A model generated the notes under the pieces. The model made no database searches. It was not told where the DNA came from and saw nothing but the letters and a program-made list of their open reading frames with translations. A DNA stretch of 64,000 bases from Streptomyces filipinensis (lineage in GTDB: Bacteria; Actinomycetota; Actinomycetes; Streptomycetales; Streptomycetaceae). The translations under genes and the position numbers were made by a program. Numbering within the stretch: position 1 is the stretch's first letter; every line of letters starts with the position of its first letter. The DNA is taken from contig NZ_BMTD01000007.1 in the NCBI RefSeq assembly GCF_014649495.1, positions 124,001-188,000 of the forward strand. Direction: 5' to 3'. This document shows positions 1 through 7,879 of this stretch, in pieces.

Positions 1-204
1 CGCCCCGTCGGCGCGAGCCGTCACGGTCAGCTCCACCCGGCGCCCGTCCCGGCAGGGCCGCAGCCGCGCGCCGAGCGCGGCCAGGAAGCGGGTGCGGTCG
101 AGGGCGGGCACCGCGGCGTCCGCGGTGAGCCGCGCCAGCAGGGCACGGGCGCGGGCCGCGTCGGCGGGGGAGGCGAGGGTCCAGGTCTCGGAGACGGCTG
201 TCAT
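1..204 (-). CDS. N-terminal fragment of fifth gene of stress-signalling operon (runs off left edge)
   Basis: Only the first 68 codons are in the window; the rest lies beyond base 1. The ATG at 204-202 overlaps the TGA of the preceding phosphatase gene as ATGA, so it should be translated with the rsbR-rsbS-rsbT group. The visible residues (MTAVSETWTLASP..., then a run rich in Ala, Arg and Leu) form an amphipathic helical start with no signal peptide and no motif I can name. By position, related Streptomyces clusters carry a sensor kinase, phosphatase or ATPase-like protein here; that is inference only. Confidence 0.6.
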   Translation of the reverse strand, partial: MTAVSETWTLASPADAARARALLARLTADAAVPALDRTRFLAALGARLRPCRDGRRVELTVTARADGA

Positions 205-1262
205 GGGTGCTGGTCCGGCGGTCGGGGGGCCAGTACGGCCACACTGGTGTCGTCGCGTACGGGGCGGGCGGGGCTGCCCGCGTCGCGCAGCACGGCCGCG
301 GCCAGCACCGCGGGATCCCGCGCGAGCAGCTGGGGGTCCTGCGGCGGTGTCCAGCGGCTGGGCAGTCCGTCACTGTGCACGACCAGCAGGCTGCCCGGGC
401 GCCACGGCATCCTGCGCACGGGGATGTGGGCCGGGAAGTACGCCCCGACGATCCCCGGATGGGAGACGAGGGACGTCCAGCCCTCCCCGGTACGCAGCCG
501 GGCGCCGGCGTTGCCGATGCCGGCGAAGGCGAGTTCCGCGCGCTCGGTGTCCAGCTGGGCCACGGCGACCGCCGCGCCGCGGGTGGGCCGCAGCACGGTG
601 TGCAGCCGGCGCAGCATCTCGACCGGCCCCAGGTGGGCGGCGTGGCGCAGCTCGGCCACGGCGGCGGTGGAGGCGTGCGCGGCCTTCGGGCCGTGCCCGA
701 GACCGTCCGCGAGGAGCAGGGTCAGCAGGGTGCCGGAGCGCGCCCAGGCCCAGGCGTCACCGCACTGCTCGGCCTCGGCCAGTGAGACGCAGATCCCGCC
801 CGCCGGTACCTGCGCCGCCGGCGTCCGCGGCCGTGTCCGGGGCCCGGCGCGCTCCGGGTCGATCCGGGCCGTCGCCACCGTCCCGCGGCCCGGCGCGCTG
901 TACAGATGGAAGGCGTCGGCGCTGCGCAGACAGCTGCCCAGACCGGCGCCGAGGGAGACCCCTGCGGTGGTGTAGCCGTCCCGCAGCGCCGTGGGGACGT
1001 CGGCGATGCCCGGCCCGTGGTCGAGCGAGAAGAGCTGCACCGACAGAGCCGGGCCACCGGACGGCGGCCCGACGAGGTTGACCACCATGCGTCCGCCGCC
1101 CGCGTGTTTGAGCAGGTTGGTGGCCAGCTCGGTGGCGACGAGTTCGGCGGCCGCGGTCCGCTGCGGGTCGAGGCCCGCGTGCGCGCATGCCTCCCGGGCG
1201 GCCGTACGGGCATCGCGTACCCGCGTGGAGTCGCCCACCGGTACCTCCCACACCCGGCTCAT
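201..1262 (-). CDS. HATPase-PP2C fusion: anti-sigma-type kinase domain plus RsbX/SpoIIE-like phosphatase
   Basis: 353 aa, soluble. Residues about 15-135 form a GHKL ATPase of the RsbT/RsbW type, with N-box ELATNLLKHAGGG, G1 DHGPGIAD and a glycine-rich G2 loop GAGLGSC. Residues about 150-345 form a short PP2C domain with the metal-binding motifs ADGLGHG, HSDGLP and RDDTS. It should therefore combine a switch-protein kinase fold with an RsbX-like Ser/Thr phosphatase. RsbX resets RsbR/RsbS phosphorylation in Bacillus, and that role is inferred here. The ATG at 1262 overlaps the stop of rsbT as ATGA, and its own stop overlaps the next gene the same way. A start inside the longer open frame was chosen because of this coupling. 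Confidence 0.82.
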   Translation of the reverse strand: MSRVWEVPVGDSTRVRDARTAAREACAHAGLDPQRTAAAELVATELATNLLKHAGGGRMVVNLVGPPSGGPALSVQLFSLDHGPGIADVPTALRDGYTTAGVSLGAGLGSCLRSADAFHLYSAPGRGTVATARIDPERAGPRTRPRTPAAQVPAGGICVSLAEAEQCGDAWAWARSGTLLTLLLADGLGHGPKAAHASTAAVAELRHAAHLGPVEMLRRLHTVLRPTRGAAVAVAQLDTERAELAFAGIGNAGARLRTGEGWTSLVSHPGIVGAYFPAHIPVRRMPWRPGSLLVVHSDGLPSRWTPPQDPQLLARDPAVLAAAVLRDAGSPARPVRDDTSVAVLAPRPPDQHP

Positions 1263-1708
1263 CCCGCCCCCGCACGTGACGAGGGCACCTGGGCCACCCA
1301 GGCGACGGCCGTGACGGTCGTTCCCCGCCCGGGTTCGGTGTCCACGGCGAACTCGTGCACCAGCCGCTTGGCGCCGCTCAGTCCGAGGCCGAGACCGCCT
1401 CCGCTGGTGTAACCGTCGGTCATGGCCAGCTCCAGATCGCGGATGCCGGGGCCGCTGTCGACGAAGCACATCTTCAGGCCCCGGCCGCGGCCCTCGTCCA
1501 GCGGCGTGATCTCCGCCCGACCGCCGCCGCCGTGCACGAGTGTGTTGCGGGCCAGCTCGCTCGCCGCCGTGACCAGCTTGGTCTGCTGGACGAGCCCGAA
1601 GCCGAGCTGGGCCGCGCACCGCCGCACCTCCTGCCGCACCCAGGCCAGATCCGCGTCCGAGCCGATGGGCAGGCTGGTCGCGGACGCCTGGCCGGACGCA
1701 CGCATCAT
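1259..1708 (-). CDS. rsbT: RsbT-like serine kinase of the stressosome
   Basis: 149 aa, a single GHKL ATPase domain. The N-box ELARNTLVHGGGG, the G1 box DSGPGI and the G2 box GGGLGLGLSGAKRL are all present. The family phosphorylates the STAS-domain proteins RsbS and RsbR and, once released, activates a downstream phosphatase or other output. It starts with ATGATG at 1708; the first ATG overlaps the TGA of rsbS, giving ATGA coupling. The length matches RsbT, which is a bare ATPase domain. The gene order R-S-T supports the assignment over a generic RsbW anti-sigma factor. Confidence 0.88.
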   Translation of the reverse strand: MMRASGQASATSLPIGSDADLAWVRQEVRRCAAQLGFGLVQQTKLVTAASELARNTLVHGGGGRAEITPLDEGRGRGLKMCFVDSGPGIRDLELAMTDGYTSGGGLGLGLSGAKRLVHEFAVDTEPGRGTTVTAVAWVAQVPSSRAGAG

Positions 1709-2085
1709 GTCCCCCTCTGGGACAGCAGTTCCAGGGCACGGTCGACGTCGAGGGCGGTGACCAGGCCGGGCAGGGTGAGCCCCAGCTCGACGAGGGTGAT
1801 CGCCACGGCGGGCCGCATCCCGGCCAGCACCGTTCGGGCAGCCAGCAGCCGGGCCGTGGAGGCGATCTCGGCGAGCACCCGGCCGAGGAACGAGTCGACG
1901 ATGTCCACTCCGGAGATGTCGATCACCACGCCGGTCACCCGGCTGGCGGCGATGCGGCTGGTGATGTCGTGCTGCAGCTGTTCGGCCATGCCGTCGTGCA
2001 GCTCGCCCTGGAGCGAGACGAGCAGGACGTCGCCCAGGGCGAGCACCGGGACCTGGGGCGGCTGACCGGGAGTGGGCAGGTTCAC
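1705..2085 (-). CDS. rsbS: RsbS-like STAS-domain stressosome scaffold
   Basis: 126 aa, essentially one STAS domain. The loop DIVDSFLGRVL places a Ser (residue 65) where RsbS is phosphorylated by its partner kinase. The GTG start at 2085 overlaps the TGA of rsbR (GTGA), and its own stop overlaps rsbT (ATGA), so R, S and T should be made in fixed ratio. In known systems RsbS and RsbR form the large stressosome shell and sequester RsbT. A longer reading of this frame has no sensible upstream domain, so the coupled GTG is preferred. Confidence 0.88.
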   Translation of the reverse strand: MNLPTPGQPPQVPVLALGDVLLVSLQGELHDGMAEQLQHDITSRIAASRVTGVVIDISGVDIVDSFLGRVLAEIASTARLLAARTVLAGMRPAVAITLVELGLTLPGLVTALDVDRALELLSQRGT

Positions 2086-2975
2086 CGCGCACTCGCACTC
2101 GCGTCCGCACGGGAGACCTCGATGCCCTGCTGGCCCAGCGTGTAGGCGAGCGCGTCGGCCAGCGAGGCACGGGTGAGCACCGTGCCGAGGTCGATGCCCA
2201 GCTGCACGATCGTCTGCGCGATGGCCGGACGGATGCCGGAGACGATGCACTCGGCGCCCATCAGCCGTGCGGCGGCCACCGTCTTCATCAGATGCTGCGC
2301 GACGAGCGAGTCGACCGTGGGTACACCGGTGATGTCCAGGATGGCGTACCGGGCGCGCTGGTCGACGATGGCCTCCAGCAGCGACTCCATGACGACCTGG
2401 CTGCGCGCACTGTCCAGGGTCCCGATCAGCGGGACGGCCACCGTGCCCTCCCACAGCTTGATCACCGGGGTGGCGACTTCGAGCAGCTGTTGCCGCTGCC
2501 GCTCGATCAGTTCCGCGTTCGCGTCCAGCGCCGTCTCCATGACCACCAGGCGCAGCGTGCCCAGCAGCAGGGTCAGAGCCAGCACGCTCTCCTGGGCCTG
2601 CGCGGCGGTGGCATCGGGGAACTCCTCGCGCAGCAGCTCCACGGCGGGAACGCGCAGTCCGGCCACCTCGTCGGCGATCTGGGACGGCGTCGAGCCGCTG
2701 AGGGTCCTCGTCTGCGTCATGCGCCCCAGCTGGTCGCGCACCGGGAGGAAACCGGGTGCCGTGATGTCCTCCAGACGTCCGCTCACCGCCACGTCGGACA
2801 GGGAGTCCACCACGGCCTTGCACGCCTCGACCGCCTCGTCGCGGGAGACGGTGAAGACCGAGCGGAACAACGGGGCGTCGGCCCAGCGCTGGGCGATCTG
2901 CTCCCGTCGCCGCTCAAGGAAGGAACTCACCACCCGCGGCGCCGATCCGGTCGCGTCCTGCTCCGGCACTCTCAT
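2082..2975 (-). CDS. rsbR: RsbR-like stressosome sensor (N-terminal globin-like domain + STAS)
   Basis: 297 aa. The N-terminal ~155 residues are helical and match the layout of the RsbR non-haem globin sensor domain (FLERRREQIAQRW..., then LTLLLGTLRLVVMETALD). The C-terminal half is a STAS domain (PVIKLWEGTVAVPLIGTLD ... ILDITGVPTVDSLVAQHL) with the phosphorylatable T/S positions of the TVDS loop. The ATG at 2975 follows a GAGAGGAG ribosome site; upstream codons in frame read like non-coding sequence. It is the first gene of a five-gene coupled operon. The sensed signal is unknown. A palindrome sits about 53 bp upstream. Confidence 0.87.
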   Translation of the reverse strand: MRVPEQDATGSAPRVVSSFLERRREQIAQRWADAPLFRSVFTVSRDEAVEACKAVVDSLSDVAVSGRLEDITAPGFLPVRDQLGRMTQTRTLSGSTPSQIADEVAGLRVPAVELLREEFPDATAAQAQESVLALTLLLGTLRLVVMETALDANAELIERQRQQLLEVATPVIKLWEGTVAVPLIGTLDSARSQVVMESLLEAIVDQRARYAILDITGVPTVDSLVAQHLMKTVAAARLMGAECIVSGIRPAIAQTIVQLGIDLGTVLTRASLADALAYTLGQQGIEVSRADASASAR

Positions 2976-3027
2976 CCTCTCCTCTCGCACAGCCAGGGCC
3001 CGCCGCCTGTCGGCCGGCTCCGAGCCG

Positions 3028-3049
3028 ATCGTTGCCGTCCGGCAACGAT
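3028..3049. promoter_or_regulatory. Perfect palindrome, probable MarR operator
   Basis: Arms ATCGTTGCC and GGCAACGAT pair perfectly around the 4-base spacer GTCC. The site lies in the 252-bp gap between rsbR (minus) and a MarR gene (plus), where MarR-family operators usually sit. It could control one or both transcripts. No T-run follows, so a terminator is unlikely. Confidence 0.6.
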
Positions 3050-3227
3050 AGTCCGGCGCCCGTGGCCGGACCAAACCCGCCGCCGGACCTCTCGCTTCGC
3101 TCAACCAGCCTCATGTCCATGGGACTTCGGGCCCAGAATCTGCTCGCGGGCACCGGGCCCCGAGAGCCGGCCCGGACCGTCCTAGTACGCTGGCGGACAT
3201 CGTCCCAGTGCTTGCGAGAGGGGGACC

Positions 3228-3869
3228 GTGGCCGCATTCCGCTCCCGTCCGTCCACCGACGAGGCCGCCCGGATGACCGCCACGGCCGCGGAGTTGCTGG
3301 AAATGCTGTCCGGACGGACCTCCACGGCGCCCGCCTCCGCGCCGCAGGTGCGCGTGCTGCTCGTCCTCGAACACCACGACGGGATCAATCTGCGCACGCT
3401 CGCCGCGATCCTGGGCACCGCGCCCCCGTCCGCGAGCCGGCTGTGCGACCGGCTGCAGACGAGCGGGCTCCTCGAACGCGAGGCCGGCGAGGCCGACCGG
3501 CGCGAGGTACGGCTGCGCCTCAGCGGCACCGGCCGTTCCTTTCTCGCCGACCTGCGTGCCCGCAGGGAGGGCGAGATGGCGGCCGTGCTGTCCGCCATGC
3601 CACCGGCGAAGGCCCAGGCCCTGCTGGAGGGCCTTGAGGCGTTCTGCGCCGCCGCGTCTTCGCGGGTCCTCGGCCGGGACGATGCGGGGACGGCGGCCGA
3701 GGACGACGAGGGGAGGGCGGCCGAGGACGTCGCGGGGAACCGGGGGACGGCGGGGCGGAGCGCTGTGGCGGGCCGGGGCGCGCGTGCGGCTGACGGCCCC
3801 GGGGCCGGCCTCGGCCAGGCGCCCGCCGGTGCCGAGTGGCTCGGCGCCGCGGGGCACCGGCCGGCCTGA
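3228..3869 (+). CDS. MarR-family transcriptional regulator
   Basis: 213 aa. Residues about 15-145 are a MarR winged helix: an N-terminal dimer helix, then LRTLAAILGTAPPSASRLCDRLQTSGLLERE as the recognition helix-turn-helix, and a wing with DRREVRLRLSGTG. The last ~65 residues are low-complexity Gly/Ala/Asp/Arg, longer than most MarR proteins, and may be disordered. The GTG start at 3228 has a purine-rich GAGAGGGGG just upstream. It diverges from the rsbR operon and probably regulates itself and/or that operon through the palindrome at 3028-3049; the ligand is unknown. Confidence 0.8.
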   Translation: MAAFRSRPSTDEAARMTATAAELLEMLSGRTSTAPASAPQVRVLLVLEHHDGINLRTLAAILGTAPPSASRLCDRLQTSGLLEREAGEADRREVRLRLSGTGRSFLADLRARREGEMAAVLSAMPPAKAQALLEGLEAFCAAASSRVLGRDDAGTAAEDDEGRAAEDVAGNRGTAGRSAVAGRGARAADGPGAGLGQAPAGAEWLGAAGHRPA

Positions 3870-4299
3870 GCCCTCACCCGCGGCGGCGTGGGCCGCGGCG
3901 ACCGACGCCGGGCGAGCGCCGGCGAAGTGCCGCGGTGCCCACCCGGGCCGGCCTGAGCGGGACGACCGCCCAGCCGTCCGTACGACGGCGAGCTCGACGC
4001 GTCGGCGGCCCTCCGTCGGCACACCTCGTTCTCGTTCCCGCGCACGTCGACACGCTCCTTCGTCGGGCCAAGCCGTCTCGGCCCGGCGGCGGATGCCACC
4101 GGGCCGGTGTCGGTGGGCCGACTACCCCGAATCCCGCCGGACTCTCCTGGCTGTTGCCGACGTCACCCGTGCGTGCGATCCGACGGGAACTCCATGAGGC
4201 CGGGAACGCCGTGCCATCTCCGCGCGCTGGGGAGCGCGGACGGCGTCCACCTGGAGACCGTGCACCGCGCGGCACGGCGCGTCACGGTCCGCGGCCCGC
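3870..4299. other. Gene-free stretch between convergent genes
   Basis: About 430 bp between the MarR gene and the acyltransferase. Open frames exist on both strands, but none has a ribosome site, domain signature or normal Streptomyces composition. No convincing hairpin terminator or repeat was seen. Confidence 0.5.
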
Positions 4300-5481
4300 T
4301 CAGTCCCGCGCCGCGGCCGGTGCCTCGCGAGATGCCTGGACCCGGTCCGGCTCGGGAGCGGAACGGCGGCGTCGGCGCAGCAGCAGGCGTCTGGCCGGGC
4401 ACTCCACCGCCTCGTACAGGACCCAGGACAGGCCCAGCGACACCGAGAACACGGCCGTGGTGACGGCCAGCCCCGCGAGCAGCCCGAAGTGCGGCTTCGT
4501 ACCCAGCAACTGGGTGCCGGCCCGCAGCACCAGCAGATGGATCATGTAGAAGGCGAACGACAGCTCACCGAGCCGCACCAGCCGCCGGCGCCGCCACAGC
4601 GACGGCAGCCCCTGGACGTCCGCGACGGCCGCGGCAGGGATGAGCAGCGTGAACCCGGCGAGGGTGCACATGGTGGCGGAGTACCCGGGCGTGACCTGCG
4701 GGACGAGGAAGTAGCCGATGATCGCCAGGGCGAGCGACGCCTCAAGACCAGGCCCCCGCCATCGGCCGAGCAGCACCAGCCGGGCGGTGACCGCGCCGAG
4801 GACGAACTCCGGCAGCCGGGCCGCGGGGAACGAGTACAGCGGGTACGTCCACCAGTGGTGGGCGTCCGCCCGGGCCAGCACCATGACCGCCGCGACCGAC
4901 AGGGCACCCAGCGCGACCGATCCGCGCGCACCGAGCCGGCGCAGCAGCAGGATCAGCAGGGGGAAGGCAGCGTAGAAGAACGCCTCGCAGGCGAGGGACC
5001 AGCTGACCGGGTCCAGCGTCTGCCACCACGGGTGCCACCAGGAGTGGAGCAGCAGCAGGTTGGACAGGGCCTGTTTCGGCGTCGGCCTCGGCTGGTGTGC
5101 CAGTGAGTACGCCATGACGAGGGCGACGATCAGGGTGACGAGGTGCACCGGATAGACGCGCGCGATGCGCCGCCGCCAGAACGCGAGCGCGCGGTCGCGG
5201 GGCCGGGCCGACCAGGTCAGTACAAAGCCGGACAGCACGAAGAAGAACGACACTCCGGTGGCACCGGCACCGAATCCCCAGGTCACGAGGCGGCCACCGG
5301 TGCCTCCGAAGTAGCCGAAGTTGTTCACGTGGAGTCCGAACACCAGGAGTGCCGCCATCCACCGCAGCCCCGTGAGGGACGGCAGCGAGGGCATGGCGGT
5401 GGCCGGGGAGTCCCTGGCGGTCGTCTCGCCGGTACGGGCGGGCGGCGTCGTCCGGAGCGCCCGGGTCGTCGCCGTGGTCAT
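4300..5481 (-). CDS. Acyltransferase-3 family (OafA/YrhL-like) membrane protein
   Basis: 393 aa with about ten hydrophobic helices. The start of the domain (SLTGLRWMAALLVFGLHVNNFGYFGG) carries the family's conserved His, followed by GVSFFFVLSGFVLTWS, which is diagnostic of the family, and the Arg-rich cytoplasmic loop WRRRIARVYPVHL. Such proteins move acyl groups, often acetyl, onto cell-surface sugars, antibiotics or lipids. The acceptor cannot be read from sequence and there is no biosynthetic neighbour. The first ~30 residues are a Thr/Ala-rich cytoplasmic tail. Confidence 0.88.
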   Translation of the reverse strand: MTTATTRALRTTPPARTGETTARDSPATAMPSLPSLTGLRWMAALLVFGLHVNNFGYFGGTGGRLVTWGFGAGATGVSFFFVLSGFVLTWSARPRDRALAFWRRRIARVYPVHLVTLIVALVMAYSLAHQPRPTPKQALSNLLLLHSWWHPWWQTLDPVSWSLACEAFFYAAFPLLILLLRRLGARGSVALGALSVAAVMVLARADAHHWWTYPLYSFPAARLPEFVLGAVTARLVLLGRWRGPGLEASLALAIIGYFLVPQVTPGYSATMCTLAGFTLLIPAAAVADVQGLPSLWRRRRLVRLGELSFAFYMIHLLVLRAGTQLLGTKPHFGLLAGLAVTTAVFSVSLGLSWVLYEAVECPARRLLLRRRRRSAPEPDRVQASREAPAAARD

Positions 5482-5756
5482 CGAATCACCTGCCGGAGAG
5501 GGTTGGCGTGGGGCATGAAGGGGAACGCTGCCCGTTTATCCCAGGTCCATCACGTCACATGGCAAACATCACACTGCTGCCGAACGACGAACCCTTCCGG
5601 ATGCCACGGACGGCCGGACCGGGTGCACCCGTACGAGTGAGGCCTCGTGCACCGCCTTGATCGCCCCGGCCCGGCCCACCGGACACCCTGGTGACCGCTG
5701 TCCCACGCGTCACCGGCCCGCCGTGCGGCGGCCGTCGCCGCGGCGCGGCGATCCGG

Positions 5757-6323
5757 TCAACTCCACGCGGTCTCAGGTGAGTTGAAGTAATGGGGGTGAG
5801 GAGGCGTGGACGGACCACGCGGCCCGTCCCTCGTGATCCGTTCCAGCAAGGACATCAAGGACTCCCGGGCCCGCTCCTCCCAGGCGACCACGCGGGCCGT
5901 GGCCACTCCGTCGAACTCCAGCTCTCAACGCGCAGGGCAGTTCCTCCCGGGGCGCCAGAACGCGGCCTCGCTCGCGGCGGCGTGCTCGGGGCGCACGTTG
6001 AACTCCGAGTTCATCAGCGGGCGTTCCAGCTCCGCGGTGATCTCGATCATCCGCTTCCCGTGACGGACGGCCGCCTGCCGCTCCTCCTCGTCCGGCGAGG
6101 ACCCCGTGTACAGCGGCAGCACCGAGGACAGCCGCACCCCGTGCGTGCGCGGGGGCTGCTCCAGCTCCGCCACCGGTGCGTCGTCCGCCCGCGGGTGCAG
6201 GAAGAACGGCATGAAGTCGTGGCGCGGGAACAACTCGATGGACGCGTATCCGAGTTCGGCCGGCGCGCGCACCATGGCGTCGATCGGGGCGCGGAACATG
6301 TGCGGGTCGAGGGCGATCTTCAC
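5757..6323 (-). pseudogene. Internally deleted sugar phosphate isomerase/epimerase
   Basis: The GTG at 6323 opens a convincing TIM-barrel isomerase N-terminus (KIALDPHMF, LGYASIELFPRHDFMPFF, PLYTGSSPDEEERQAAVR, MNSEFNVRPEHA) for about 125 codons. The frame then breaks and stops at 5925. From 5921 another frame reads LEFDGVATARVVAWEERARE and continues to a stop at 5757, which matches the typical family C-terminus. The ~130 residues that should lie between, including much of the metal-binding barrel, are missing. An internal deletion with frameshift explains this, so no functional enzyme is expected. Its GTG overlaps the stop of the dehydrogenase remnant upstream. Confidence 0.75.
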
Positions 6324-6693
6324 GCGGCACCCCCGTAGAACGCGGAGCGCGGCTTGAGGCCCGTGGGGACGAAGCGTCCCGGCTCCAGGGCCTCGACGGT
6401 CGTGCCGGTGACGACGGTGGCGGCACAGCCGTCCCAGGCCGACGGACCGGTGGGCTCCTGGCCTGCGACGCTCTCCGCCATCCACGCGCGCAACGGGGTG
6501 TCGAAGGCCTTGGCGAACCGGCCCACCCGGTCCGTCGGGACCTCCGTGCCGTGCTGCCCGCAAGCGCGCACGGCGACCGCGGCGGGGCCGGGCAGCCGGA
6601 CCAGGCCCGTCTCGCCGGCCGCCGCGCACTGTCCAGCGCCTCCGCGAACCGGGCCTGACGGCCGAACCCGCGGTCCACTTCGGCGACCAGCAC
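6320..6693 (-). pseudogene. C-terminal remnant of a Gfo/Idh/MocA-family dehydrogenase
   Basis: The frame ending at 6320 reads DRVGRFAKAFDTPLRAWM, then GPSAWDGCAATVVTGTTVEAL, which is the typical end of inositol/sugar dehydrogenases of this family. The Rossmann half with its GxGxxG motif is absent. Upstream codons look coding only in a shifted frame (LVAEVDRGFGRQARFAEALD near 6693). The stop overlaps the isomerase remnant's GTG as GTGA, so the pair was once a coupled sugar or inositol catabolic operon. The exact 5' limit of the relic is uncertain. Confidence 0.65.
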
Positions 6694-6811
6694 CTGGAGG
6701 ACCCCGAACCAAAGCCCAGAGAGGCGGAGCTGGACCCGGAACCGTCGTGTGCGGCACGAGCGGGCCGCCGCCTGTCTGAGTCCGACGGAGTCCCGCCTAC
6801 GGCTTCGACGG

Positions 6812-7843
6812 TCAAGCCGCCTGGCCGGCGAGGGCCTTGACGAGCTGGTCCCGCGTCATCTTCGACCGGCCCGGTACCCCCGCGGCGCTCGCCCGCTGCC
6901 GCAGCTCCGCCTTCGACAGGGCCCCGAGGTCCTCGCCCTCCTTCCGCCCGGCGGTCCGTTTCCGGCTCTGCTTCCGTGCGGCGGTCGCCTTCCGGGACGC
7001 CACGCTCCCGGCCTCCTTCCGCCCGGCGGCCGGCTTCTCGCGGGCGGCCTTGCGGCCACGGGACCGGCTCTGCTCGACGCTCCGGCTGAGCGCCTCCATG
7101 AGGTCGATGACATTGGTCGCCTCCGGCGGCTCCGGTTCGCCGACGACCTCCTCGCCCTTCCGCTTCGCGGCGACGAGCTTCTTGACCCGCTCCTCGTAGG
7201 TGTCGTGGTACTCGCCGGGATCCCAGTCGATGGTGAGGGCGTCGATCAGCTGCTGGGCCGTCCGCAGCTCCTTGCTGTCGGCCTTCGTGCGCCGCTGCGG
7301 CAGTTCGGGCACCACGTCGGCGGGGTCGCGCACCTCGTCGGCCCAGTGCAGGGTGTGCAGGACGAGGACGTCCTGCTGCGCGCGCAACGCGGTCAGATAC
7401 TCCTTGCCGCGCATGGTGAGTGTGGCGATCCCGGCCTTGTCCGAGCGCTCCAGCGCCGCCCGCAGCAGCTCGTAGACCTTCAGGTACTCCTTGCCGCGCG
7501 GGCCGACGTAGTACGCGCGGGCGAAGTACACGGGCGCGACCTGGTGCAGGTCGACGAACCCGGCCAGCTCGATCGCCTTCGACCGCCCGGGCGCGATCCC
7601 CTCCAGCTCCTCCGGCTCCACGACGACGTACTCGCCCTCGTCCAGCTCGTAGCCCTTGACGATCCGTTCCGGGGCGACCTCCTTGCCGGTGCGCTCGTTG
7701 ACCCGCTTGTTGCGGATCCGGTCCGAGGTACCGCGCTGGAGCTGGTGGAAGTGCACGGTGTGGTCCTCGGTGGCGGTGTACAGGCCCACGGGCAGGGTGA
7801 CCAGCCCGAAGGTCAGGACACCGGTCCAGATCGGTCTCGCCAT
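6812..7843 (-). CDS. ku: Ku-type DNA end-binding protein (NHEJ)
   Basis: 343 aa. Bacterial Ku forms a homodimeric ring on DNA double-strand ends and recruits LigD. The Ku core spans about residues 1-255 (MARPIWTGVLTFGLVTLPVGLYTA, HFHQLQRG, VNERTGKEV, TLHWADEVRDP). The tail is long: a Lys/Arg/Ala-rich stretch (about 265-310), then LSKAELRQRASAAGVPGRSKMTRDQLVKAL, which resembles a SAP-like DNA-binding helix pair. Extended basic tails are known in Streptomyces and mycobacterial Ku. No ligD lies nearby. The neighbouring coiled-coil gene is on the same strand 36 bp upstream. Confidence 0.95.
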   Translation of the reverse strand: MARPIWTGVLTFGLVTLPVGLYTATEDHTVHFHQLQRGTSDRIRNKRVNERTGKEVAPERIVKGYELDEGEYVVVEPEELEGIAPGRSKAIELAGFVDLHQVAPVYFARAYYVGPRGKEYLKVYELLRAALERSDKAGIATLTMRGKEYLTALRAQQDVLVLHTLHWADEVRDPADVVPELPQRRTKADSKELRTAQQLIDALTIDWDPGEYHDTYEERVKKLVAAKRKGEEVVGEPEPPEATNVIDLMEALSRSVEQSRSRGRKAAREKPAAGRKEAGSVASRKATAARKQSRKRTAGRKEGEDLGALSKAELRQRASAAGVPGRSKMTRDQLVKALAGQAA

Positions 7844-7879
7844 CGCCTCTCGCCTCCTGTCCGAGGAGCCGTGGTGCTG

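Noticed and set aside
3836..4549. Plus-strand frame in the gap after the MarR gene
   Set aside because: Overlaps the acyltransferase antisense and is Arg/Pro-rich without a ribosome site.
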